DNA of 64,000 nucleotides from Metridium senile (Eukaryota > Cnidaria > Anthozoa > Actiniaria > Metridiidae): contig OX459102.1 of NCBI GenBank assembly GCA_949775045.1, positions 9,147,738 through 9,211,737 on the forward strand, given 5' to 3'. Shown in pieces: positions 10,709 to 20,484 of this stretch. The notes below the pieces were generated by a model. It saw only the letters and a program-made list of their open reading frames with translations, ran no database searches and was not told the DNA's origin. The first letter of the stretch is position 1; each line of letters starts with the position of its first letter. The position numbers and the translations under genes were made by a program.

Positions 10709-11035
10709 AGGAGATGATGTTTTTTAGCTAAATTGCACTTTTGGACAAACATTTTCTATCGAAGTACATTGATTGGTTGAAATGCAATATGAATGCGCTA
10801 GCAATACAACTGCCTTTCTCCATATAAAGAGTGATAGTTTAATTCTGAGAACGTTAAAAATTACTTCTTTTGAAGTGCACAGTAGTTTATATACAATTTT
10901 CAGCTTTCTTTACTATTTGCGTTTCATTGCGCGCAGCAATATTTCTGCAAAATAATATTGTATTTTCTATGACAATGTTTACATTTTTTGATATTTTTGT
11001 TGTCAAGGTAACTTTAAGACTAGAATTCTAGCCTT

Positions 11036-11121
11036 CCTTCGATAGCTCAGTTGGTAGAGCGGGGGACTGTAGAGTCAAAGCTGTTATCCCTAGGTCGCTG
11101 GTTCAAATCCGGCTCGAAGGA
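11036..11121 (+). tRNA. tRNA-Tyr (GUA), intron-containing
   Basis: Identical gene body. Precedes the unit whose Pro gene is truncated. Confidence 0.96.
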
Positions 11122-11356
11122 TATTTTTAAGTTTTACTGCATAAACAGGTTGAATTGTGAAAACCGAATATTGAATAGTGCTTTCCAACAACGAAATGCA
11201 TTGCATATATATTATGGAATTGTTGGAATTAAAGCACAATTCTTGAATTCTAATATATTATATTTTAGCTCGACTCATCAAAATAGTCAAAGTAAGTTAA
11301 AAAAGAAGAAGGTCTTAAATTATAGTCTGATTTTTACATCTTTTTTGTTCATCAAA

Positions 11357-11390
11357 GGCTCAGTGGTCTAGTGGTATGATTCTCGCTTTG
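11357..11390 (+). pseudogene. truncated tRNA-Pro remnant
   Basis: Only the 5' half of the Pro gene remains, ending ...CTCGCTTTG in the anticodon loop. It then jumps directly to the downstream spacer at CACTCTTGGACAAAC. The intact array has TTTG in the anticodon loop and ATTGCAC in the spacer, so the deletion (about 63 bp) joined two short TTG repeats. Box B and the 3' half are lost, so no tRNA can be made. Confidence 0.95.
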
Positions 11391-11690
11391 CACTCTTGGA
11401 CAAACATTTTCTATCGAAGTACATTGATTGGTTGAAATGCAACATGAATGCGCTAGCAATACAACTGCCTTTCTCCATATAAAGAGCGATAGTTTAATTC
11501 TGAGAACGTTAAAAATTACTTCTTTTGAAGTGCACAGTAGTTTATATACAATTCTCAGCTTTCTCTACTATTTGCGTTTCATTGCGCGCAGCAATATTTC
11601 TGCAAAATAATATTGTATTTTCTATGACAATGTTTACATTTTTTGATATTTTTGTTGTCAAGGTAACTTTAAGACTAGAATTCTAGCCTT

Positions 11691-11776
11691 CCTTCGATAG
11701 CTCAGTTGGTAGAGCGGGGGACTGTAGAGTCAAAGCTGTTATCCCTAGGTCGCTGGTTCAAATCCGGCTCGAAGGA
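11691..11776 (+). tRNA. tRNA-Tyr (GUA), intron-containing
   Basis: Identical gene body. Lies only 655 bp after the preceding Tyr gene because the intervening unit carries a deletion. Last Tyr copy of the array. Confidence 0.96.
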
Positions 11777-12009
11777 TATTTTTAAGTTTTGCTGCATAAA
11801 CAGGTTGAATTGTGAAAACCGAATATTGAATAGTGCTTTCCAACAACGAAATGCATTGCATATATATTATGGAATTGTTGGAATTAAAGCACAATTCTTG
11901 AATTCTAATATATTATATTTTAGCTCGACTCATCAAAATAGTCAAAGTAAGTTAAAAAAGAAGAAGGTCTTAAATTAGTCTTATTTTTACATCTTTTTTG
12001 TTCATCAAA

Positions 12010-12081
12010 GGCTCAGTGGTCTAGTGGTATGATTCTCGCTTTGGGTGCGAGAGGCCACGGGTTCGATTCCCGTCTGAGCCC
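12010..12081 (+). tRNA. tRNA-Pro (UGG), last of array
   Basis: Same 72-nt body as the copy at 553. Array homology ends right after this gene; the 3' flank is GTAGAAATATCTTTTTC, which supplies a new T-run terminator. Confidence 0.96.
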
Positions 12082-12608
12082 GTAGAAATATCTTTTTCTT
12101 CAATATTTGCTTTTTCTCTATTTTTAGTTACAAACCAATGGAAATACTCAAAAAAGCTAATATCCATTGATAAGTCAATTTTTTTTTTTTTTTTGTGGAA
12201 TGAACTTTTCCAAAAGCAGAGATCAACAATTTAGTACCTTTTTTCTAAGATTTACGCACCGAAATCAGAGCGCATTGTTGCAGTTTCTTACATAATACCA
12301 CACCTACATAAAATGCTCGTTACTCATTGGTTGGTTGACTGTGATGTGTGCGTGTGGTTGTCTGATGTGTGCGTGTGTGTTTATCATTTGCCTTTTTTTT
12401 CATCTGAGACTCGCATTTTATGTAGATGTGTTATTAATAGGAAATTCCACCTTAATTCTCGAAGAATTAATGAAAATTGCTTGCGTAGCACAAGTGGTAT
12501 TCTGCCTCTTATCAAATACGCGCGGTATTTTTCATTAATTCTCTTGGAATGGTGTAATTTCCTATACACATTATTCGATGATTAGAAAAACAAGCTAGTA
12601 TTTCTTAC
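12082..12608. other. right flank of array, no gene; imperfect inverted repeat
   Basis: AT-rich DNA with a T15 run near 12,180. From about 12,435 to 12,580 there is an imperfect inverted repeat: TAGGAAATT...TTAATTCTC...TTAATGAAAA on the left is mirrored by TTTTTCATTAATTCTC...AATTTCCTA on the right. It looks like an old miniature element. The overlapping open frames on both strands reflect this symmetry, not genes. Confidence 0.6.
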
Positions 12609-12647
12609 CTTCTTCATCTGGAATTTCCACGTCGTCCATATTCATCC
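12609..12647 (-). CDS. possible orphan coding mini-exon
   Basis: On the minus strand a T-rich acceptor (TCTGTTTGTAG) is followed by 39 nt containing ATG and the frame MNMDDVEIPDEE. A good donor (G|GTAAGA) comes next. This looks like the first coding exon of a gene running left, with its remaining exons beyond the tRNA array and outside the window. Nothing inside the window continues it, so it could be chance. Confidence 0.35.
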
Positions 12648-12774
12648 CTACAAACAGAAACAAATATCATTGAGAAACGTTTTAGGTCATTATTACCATG
12701 TTGTGAATACACCAATATGTATAGCAACACTGCGATACTTTGCAAATGGTTCTCCCTAAAGACATAGTTCAAAC

Positions 12775-13356
12775 CCTGAAGACTGGTTCACACTAGCGAC
12801 ATAATCATAAGGGCCCGGGCAAACGGTTTCAACATTTGCTTCAACATCCGTTCGATTTTGTTGAATGGCAATGTTTAAACGCTTTAAAACTCTTTCAAAA
12901 TCAATTCCACATCGATTCAACACATTTGAAAAAGTGAAAAAGTTTAAAAGCGTTTAAACATTGCCATTCAACAAAATCGAACGGATGTTGAAGCAAATGT
13001 TGAAACCGTTTGCCCGGGCCTTAAGCAACATATGCACACTCAGTTGGGCTTTGCTCATTAGATGCACTTGTCTTTTCTCACACTTAGTCGAGAAATGCTT
13101 CACTAAGGCCTCGTCTACACGAATCCGATCCGGCTGAAACCGCATAGAAATATTTGAGTCCACACGAATCCGCGTATCCGGAGGATTCAAGTAAAAGTTT
13201 GCGGTTTCGGTGACCGGATTCACTGGATTCGTGTGGACGATAGGCCGATTCGCATCAAAAAGTATGCGGTTTCAAAAGTATCCGGATCCGTGTAGACGGG
13301 GTCTAAGTCTACGTATGTTGCTTATGCTTATGTCGCCAGTGAGAAAACCAGGCTTC
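12775..13356. mobile_element. nested miniature inverted-repeat elements
   Basis: An outer element begins CTGGTTCACACTAGCGACATAA and ends in its complement TTATGTCGCCAGTG...ACCAGG. Two other elements have landed inside it. The first, about 12,811-13,020, has long inverted repeats starting GGCCCGGGCAAACGGTTTC, with TAA-like flanks. The second, about 13,107-13,303, starts GGCCTCGTCTACACGAATCC and ends GTGTAGACGGGGTC. None encodes protein. An uninterrupted relative of the outer element is at 43,785-43,912. Confidence 0.8.
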
Positions 13357-13789
13357 GAATCAGTAATAGGAGTACTGACTAGTAAAGAGTACATTATATT
13401 TTTCTCAGCCTTAGCCTGGACTGTATATAGGAAAATTAGTCAAAGAGTAGAGACAAAACGTGTGGTATTTTTAATGTTTGTTTAAACACGTATTCCTTGC
13501 CTTACTATGGGCTGGCCTGTTGATTGTAGGTAAATTAGTCAAAAAATAGATACAAAACCTGTATTCCTTGCCTTACCACAGCTGGCTGTACTAAACAACA
13601 AATAAAATATCATATGCTATCGAGGCAAAGGATGCGCAAAGAAGAACTCGAATAAGGCGCCATTTTGAAAATGGTAGCTAGTACCCAATCTCCTAACAGG
13701 TAACGCGGCTGATTATATTACAACAAAAACTTACAGGTCTTGCAGGTACTGGATTATAATATTAAAATTTTTCTTTATATTTCATCAAA

Positions 13790-13861
13790 GGCTCAGTGGT
13801 CTAGTGGTATGATTCTCGCTTTGGGTGCGAGAGGCCACGGGTTCGATTCCCGTCTGAGCCC
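13790..13861 (+). tRNA. tRNA-Pro (UGG), isolated copy
   Basis: The gene is identical to the array Pro gene but lies 1.7 kb beyond the array in unrelated DNA. Shared 5' flank is limited to about TTCATCAAA. Downstream is AGGACTAAAATTTTG, with a T4 run as a possible terminator. Box A, box B and all stems are intact. Confidence 0.95.
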
Positions 13862-14421
13862 AGGACTAAAATTTTGTTTAAATCCTAATTAATTATTGCA
13901 AATAACGTTTCTAAAAAGTGTAGTTTAAAAATGAAATTATTTTCAATCTAAAAAAAATTAATTTATCATTTATCTAAAATTATTTCATTGATCTTTTAAA
14001 AAATTTAATTGTACATTTAAAATTTAGAACAGGTAGTTAATCTTACACATTTATTGTTTTTATATCTTGCATTTTAGTTTCAATATTCAATGCTACTGAC
14101 GATTTTTAAAATAGCTTGGTTGACGGTTGATGGCCTGGCATCTGAATCTAAATCGAAACTTTTCACTTTTTTTTTTACTTACAATTAACTACAAAAGAGC
14201 GCATCTCCATCTCGAGACTCATAGCTTATATTCTAATTTAACTACAAACCACATCTTTCAGTATATCAAAATTAACGACTACCAATTATTTTGTCTCAGA
14301 TCGATGTCAGGCCATCAACCTTTGTACAATTCACAAATTGAAAAGCGAGTGTTGAAATTGGAATGATTTGCGGCCGCATAGTATGCATGGACTGTTTGGC
14401 TGGATATAGTTATTTGTTTTG
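13862..14421. other. intergenic DNA with hairpin element
   Basis: Very AT-rich spacer between the isolated tRNA-Pro and the end of the cysteine-cluster gene. At about 14,118-14,320 there is a miniature element whose ends GGTTGATGGCCTGGCATC and GATGTCAGGCCATCAACC are inverted repeats. The open frame over it is a by-product. A NotI-like GCGGCCGC lies at about 14,370. No gene seen. Confidence 0.6.
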
Positions 14422-14828
14422 TCAAGCAAACAATCCCTGTAAGCTTTGCGGTCGCAACTCGTACCAGTTTCCCCAATAGTTTTGCAATCGGCGAATATAT
14501 TCACCTATTCCTTCATCGTGCAGTGGTGCAATCTCCCCACGTGACTCGCACCTAACCTTAGGCTTCCCACATCGCTCACAAGTATCCCGGCATACAGTGC
14601 AAGGTGCATTAGGCCCTTTACAGTGCGTACCACATACAGTACAAGTGCCTTCACATTCATCAATGAACGTCCCACATCGAAAACAGCTCTGACCCTTACA
14701 GTATATATCAGGAGCATTGGTTTTAGTCTCTTTAGGAGTGAACGATTTCTGCATCTGCGCAGTAAGTAGTTTGATGTCGTTTTCATTGAGATTGTCTTCA
14801 TCCCATTTGGAGCGGTACTGGGAGCGAC
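14422..14828 (-). CDS. last exon of cysteine-cluster gene
   Basis: Encodes residues 822-955 and the TGA stop. It contains CFRCG, CTVCG, CTVCR and CERCGKP plus single cysteines between them, a spacing suited to two or more tetrahedral zinc sites. It ends in a tryptophan- and tyrosine-rich tail (LQNYWGNWYELRP). The acceptor is GCAAG|GT and the split glycine codon joins exon 10 in phase. Confidence 0.88.
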
Positions 14829-17800
14829 CTTGCGTTGTAGCAAGCGGAACTAGGTTTAATAAGATTATTAATTGAAAACATGTTTAATCAAAGGTTTAAA
14901 ATCCCAAAGACCAAAAATGGCCTGTTTTATAAGGCGAACAGCTACGCCAATAGTTCACAGTTCCCTGCACCATCTTAAAAAGTAGCCGGGCCTTTGCATC
15001 GAAGCAAGATGAACGTAAACCTTTTAACACCTTGCCGGACAATTATTCATATGTCTCTATGATTGCAAGCTCAACGTTTGTCTCGCTTCGATGTAAATGC
15101 CCTCTTAGCTTTCAAGATGGCGCAGGGTACAGCTGTGAAAATGACTATTGAGTAAAATTTGTTTTTCTTTGAGAAGTTAAATGTTATGTTTAAATTGAAA
15201 CTGAGTGTGGAATTAAAACAAGCTGTCTTTAATGAAATGTTTATTTGTATTAATTATAATCAGTTTTAGTTATCCGTTTTAAAACTTTGAATTGAGATTT
15301 ATTAATTAATTTAAGAAATTCTTTATTTAAGAAATGTTTATTGATAACGAAAGAAAATTACACGTACTGCGTGTAAATGAATGCGATCCTATATTTTAAG
15401 TTTAATAAATGGGTGATTAGCACCGCTGTACTATTTGACAAAAGGCGCATTTTCTCAGAGATAGCCTCAATTCTGTGTAAATTCAAATGTGTTTTCTATT
15501 GTTAAGCGATAACATATTTTCGTGCTTTACTTAAGATTTGTGAATATTTTGACAACAAATCGAGGCTTAGCCCGCTGTATAAAACGCGCCTTTTGTTAAA
15601 TAGTACAGCGGTGATAGATAACATGAACATAGGATATTAAGTTATAATCAATATGTGCTTAATCCAAACCTGGTTTATAAACTTTTCTTGGATATTTTCT
15701 CGATGTATACCGATGTCTTGTAGTCTTGTTCGCTGTAGGATGTCCACTAAGATCAGTCTCTTCGTTCCATTCAATAGCAAGGACATGACTGCCTTCGTGT
15801 TCTTCTCCTTCATCGTTTCCATGAGGCATGAGCAACATATCTACAGCCAAATGTAAGACAATTAATATGATGTTTGTACTTTCACTATCAAACTTCAATA
15901 TAAGTTACTTTTGCTTTTCACTAATAAACATGTCTTTTTTATCAAAACTCTTTCCCCAAATCAATGCTGGTTGGTATTTATAATAATGTACAGACATTTC
16001 TGACTGCAAACCTCAACAAAGACCATAAACAACAACAGCAACAACAGCATTAACAACAACAACAACAAAAACACCAACAACACCACCATCGCCACCAACA
16101 GCATTAACGTACAACAACAGCAGCAACACCAACAAGAACAAGAACGTCACAGTATTAACAACAACAGCAACAGCAACAAAATCAACAATAGCAACAACAC
16201 CACCAGCACCACCACCACCACCACCAACAACAATACCAGCAATAAAAACACTAATAACATCAACAATAACAACACTAACAACAGCAACAACAACAACAAC
16301 ATCAGCAACAACATCACCAAAAAAAAACATTAACAACAACAACATCACTAACAACAACACTAACAACAACACTAACAACAACACTAATAACAACACTAAT
16401 AACAGCAACAACAACACTTACAACAGCAACAACAACAACACTACAATTGGCGAATAAAATAATGAAGTACACATTGATAATTTAAGATAATTTAAACCTA
16501 TAAATATATTACAGTTATAATCACGTTTTCAGGTCTGATTCCCCCTCCCCCTCCCCCCTCTTCGATGTTGTTCTACCTTGATTGAAGAACGACCCATTGA
16601 CAATTTTGTAGCTGATTGACCAACATTTCCCGGGGGGGAGGGGGGGGGGGGTGGGTACAGTCAGATTTTGTAAATGGTACGTATTTGGGGCCCCTGTGTA
16701 TACAAACTGTCAAACTATTTATTCGCCGATTGTAGTAACAACAACAACAACACTAGTACTAACAACAACACTAATAACAGCAACAACAACAACAACAAAA
16801 CTAACAACAGCAACAACAACAACAACACCAAAACAAATTAAAAACTACAACAACAATAACACTATCAACAACACTAACACTAACACTAACAACAGCAACA
16901 ACAACACTAACAGCAGCACCAACAGCACCAACAGCACCAACAACAACACTAATAACACCAAAAAAAAGTTTGTAACAAAAACAACAACAACACTAACAAC
17001 AACAATCCTAACAACAACAAGACCACTAACAACAGCAACAACAGCACTAACAAAAGCAACAACAACACTAACAACAGTAAACAACAACACTGAAAAACAA
17101 TAACAACAACATTAGCAACAAAAACAATAACACCACGACCACCAACAACAACAACATCATTACAAAGGTTGTACTAACTAAAAACCCCAAATTGTTACCT
17201 GATAGTTTTCTCCTCGAATAGAATCCTCGTTTGACCATGGTCATTGCTCGAGGTGATGGTGATAGTTCATAGAAGCCCGCGTTCCTTCTGTACGACGGTA
17301 GATCACTTATATCAAAACTAAGAGCACGTGGTCTACCATATTTGGAAATATCTTCATGTTCGTCGTCGGAGAAGAAATACTCGTCATTGATTGCTTGAAG
17401 ATGAAGGCTTACGTCACTGTCCCAGCTGTCGCTGTCAAGACCATAAGCGGCTAGTGACGCCTTGGCTTTTTTCGCCGATGCGACTTTTGTGGTCTTTTTC
17501 GCTGATTTCGCCCTTTGTTTTCGAGTTTTTGATTTTTCACTTTTTTCGCTTGTTTTTGTTTTTCCACTGCTTTTCTTTCGAGCTGATTTCTTGAACTGCT
17601 GAAGCTGAGCCTGCAGTTTCATTAGACTTTCCTCCTCGGAGTCAGCAGTGTATCCATCGGGATAGGCGCGCGCATCTTCTTCGTGATCTCCCCGCTGTTC
17701 TCTCTGGTTATTCAGTTGTCCATCGCTCTGTTTTCGTTGTTTCGCGCTTCGTTTTTCTTCCTGCCGCTGTTCCATGTGGTACATTAGCTGCTCGTTGCTT

Positions 17801-20443
17801 TGTTTTCGCTGTTGCGCGGATCGTTTTTGTTGGGTTCCGCTTTGATTTCGTAGTGTTTCTTTTCTTTTTCTCTGAAATTATAACAATAAGGAATATGTTT
17901 TTTGTATATATACTTTATATTTTAATATATATTTTAAAAGGTCTTCTGAACCAATACTCTTAGAAATCTTATATAGCAACAATAAAAAGGCTACTAGGGC
18001 CACATTGCTTGGATACCAACAATCAGCCGCATTTAATACACAAACACCAATTAACGACGAAGTATCCACATTGAGCGATACAGTAAAACCCCGCGTATAA
18101 GAACCTAACATTTAAAAACCTGTCAGGCTGAAATTTTCACTTGTTTTTTTTTTGTAAAAAAAAGAGCCATAGGCAAAAGCATTGACCTGTATGTAAATAA
18201 AATAGGGAGAAAGGTATTGTAATGATGAAGTGAGTGATGCTAATAGAACCTAGATAGCCTGATTTCAAGTTAAGCACCAGTTATATTAAGAACCTGTTCA
18301 GGCTGACTTGGAAAAATCTAGGTTCTTATATACGCGGTGTTTTACTGTAACATAATGTACAAAACGTTCACAAATTATATAAATAGTAAAGGCTGAAACA
18401 TACAGAGAATACAAATATTATTATAATACATAAAACTCCACATACCAATTCAACCAAAGAAGAAGAGTTTGCAGTAGTTCGGTGACTACCCACTGGATCA
18501 GCGGTATCCACTCGTTCCCATTCCTCACTTGAATGCTCGGTCTCCTCGCCCGCGTGAGACTGGCGCCCACTTTTTTGACTTCCTCTTCTCTTCTTCCTTG
18601 AAGTCCTTTTTCTTCGTATTCGTGTTAAAAATAAATAGCGGTCTGATGGTATGTGGAGTTCACTGTCACTTTTAGCATTTCGTTCTTTGTAGTAAATTGA
18701 ATATCGTGATTTGGGCTTTCTTCGACGGGAAGATAAATTCCTGGCACTTCTGCCGTATCCTGACCCTGAATCCAACTCGAGCGCTGAACTTGAACTATCA
18801 ATGTCGATATTATAACCTTGTATATACTTCTCAAATGACGAGCCATTAGTACCCAGTTCTCCAGCGTGCTCGTCTCTAGAATCATTCCCAGTCTCCTCCC
18901 CATTTGGAATGCTCCCAGAGTTCCTCTTGGCCTTTTTGCTGGATCGTTTCTTGACTCGCACTCGTATTCCCGATTTGGGATCACTATGTTCAATGATGTT
19001 CAATTCTCGACTTGAAAGACCGTTATCACGTGATGTGCTGTCGTTATGGTGATGTTGATCACGTGATGATTTGGATATTAGACGAATGGTGCTGCCATCT
19101 GGCTCAGTGATGAAAACGCTGTAAATAGTGCTTACAGTTATTTCAATTAAGGTTGATTATATGGAAATGGTTGATCTTATATTATAGGACCGAGAGGAAT
19201 TGTGGGAGTTCACAAAATTGTAAATACACTATTTCAATATTAATGCTTACAGGTAATTCAGAACCATTCAATCGGGATAAAAACAATGCATTTAGAATTT
19301 ATTGAACTTCCACAGTAGTAATTCCCCTGCGCCATATGCATCTTCGAAGGTAGCCGGGCCGCATCGAAGCGAGACGAACGTTTAGCTTGCAATGATAGAG
19401 ACACGTGATATATTGTCCCATGAGTTGTTCAAAGGTCTCTATCATACCAAGGCCCGGTTACCTTTCAAAATAGCGCAGGGATCTAGCCTGTGAAGGGGAT
19501 AATTAAAAAGGTACGTAAACCGAGGAATTTTAAACTGGCAATCCATATAGCGCAAAGCAATAAAACAAAAGGGAATCAAACTATTGACTCCACTGGGGTA
19601 GTGTAGTGGTTAGTTTGACATCTTACCTATCTTCAGGTGTTAGACTGAACCCAGTATCGTACTCGCTGTGGTGGTCGTTTGGGTTCCCTGTGGTGGCCTC
19701 GCGATGCCAGTTCATTTCATAATCACGATCTTCGTATGGTCCACCGCCCTGCGACAAAGAAAAAAAGAAAAAAACACCGGTAAACTGTATGTACGATAAA
19801 TGTACGATAACTGGAGTCGAGGAAGGAAAAGAAACAGTTGGGGTAATGTACTATAACTAGCGGTTAAACTAGTGCTCAGGCATATTAAGGCCTGGGTATT
19901 CAAGATGGCGTCAATAAAGTAAGAGGGGGTGGTCTATCTCATTTTTTTTTTAAGGTATCGAAATAAAACATTGACATACCAAACTTAAACACAAAATAAA
20001 CAATTTATTATTCTTGTTGTCATGGATACAGGTAATGTGACCTTTGAACCCTCATTTGAAGAAATTTCGAAAAACGTTTGCGTGAGAGAAGTAGAAAGTT
20101 TTTATTAAGGACATATTCTTCTGTAAATAGATTAAGCATAGTGATCCTCATTTAGTTCCAACTAGAATGCTTGGAAATTATCTATAGATAAGATATTATT
20201 AAAGGGTATCATATTTCACCAATACCTTAATTAGGGTTGGGGTTTATTTTGACATATGTTTTCAAGTTGGACCCAGGAAGAGTGTACTAAGACTAAATAA
20301 TTTCCATAAAAACGTCTTTAAAATAAATAAGTTCTACTACTCTTTCAGAAGCTTTTCCAAAATTCATTAAAATCAGGGTTCAAAGGTCATATTACTTATC
20401 TCCACGGCAACTGTAAACTTAAAATATCACTATTATGTGTCCG

Positions 20444-20484
<41 letters not shown>

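Larger units (their letters stand above)
1..12081 (+). repeat. tandem tRNA-Tyr/tRNA-Pro gene array
   Basis: A unit of about 718-728 bp repeats head to tail. Each unit has an 86-bp tRNA-Tyr gene with intron, a spacer of about 240 bp, a 72-bp tRNA-Pro gene and a spacer of about 325 bp. The window opens inside a Pro-to-Tyr spacer, so the array continues to the left. The right end is sharp: homology stops just after the Pro gene at 12,010-12,081. Spacers are AT-rich and nearly identical between units, with two spacer variants: one has a short TATATTATG insertion after the Tyr gene, the other does not. The small open frames in the spacers begin inside the tRNA genes and are not credible proteins. 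Units up to 6,726 show a four-unit higher-order period; later units are a homogeneous 718-719 bp. Confidence 0.97.

Noticed and set aside
688..11978. Repeated 60- and 90-residue open frames through the tRNA array
   Set aside because: They start inside tRNA genes or spacers, recur only because the unit repeats, and lack any codon or domain signal.
1..12081. CRISPR-like array
   Set aside because: The repeating unit is ~720 bp with tRNA genes and near-identical spacers, in a eukaryotic context; there are no short direct repeats with unique spacers.
14127..14366. 79-residue + strand open frame
   Set aside because: Covers a hairpin element with inverted ends; no start context, splice signal or similarity.
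16013..17090. Long Thr/Asn- and Leu/Val-rich frames
   Set aside because: Direct translation of (CAA)n simple repeat, open on both strands.
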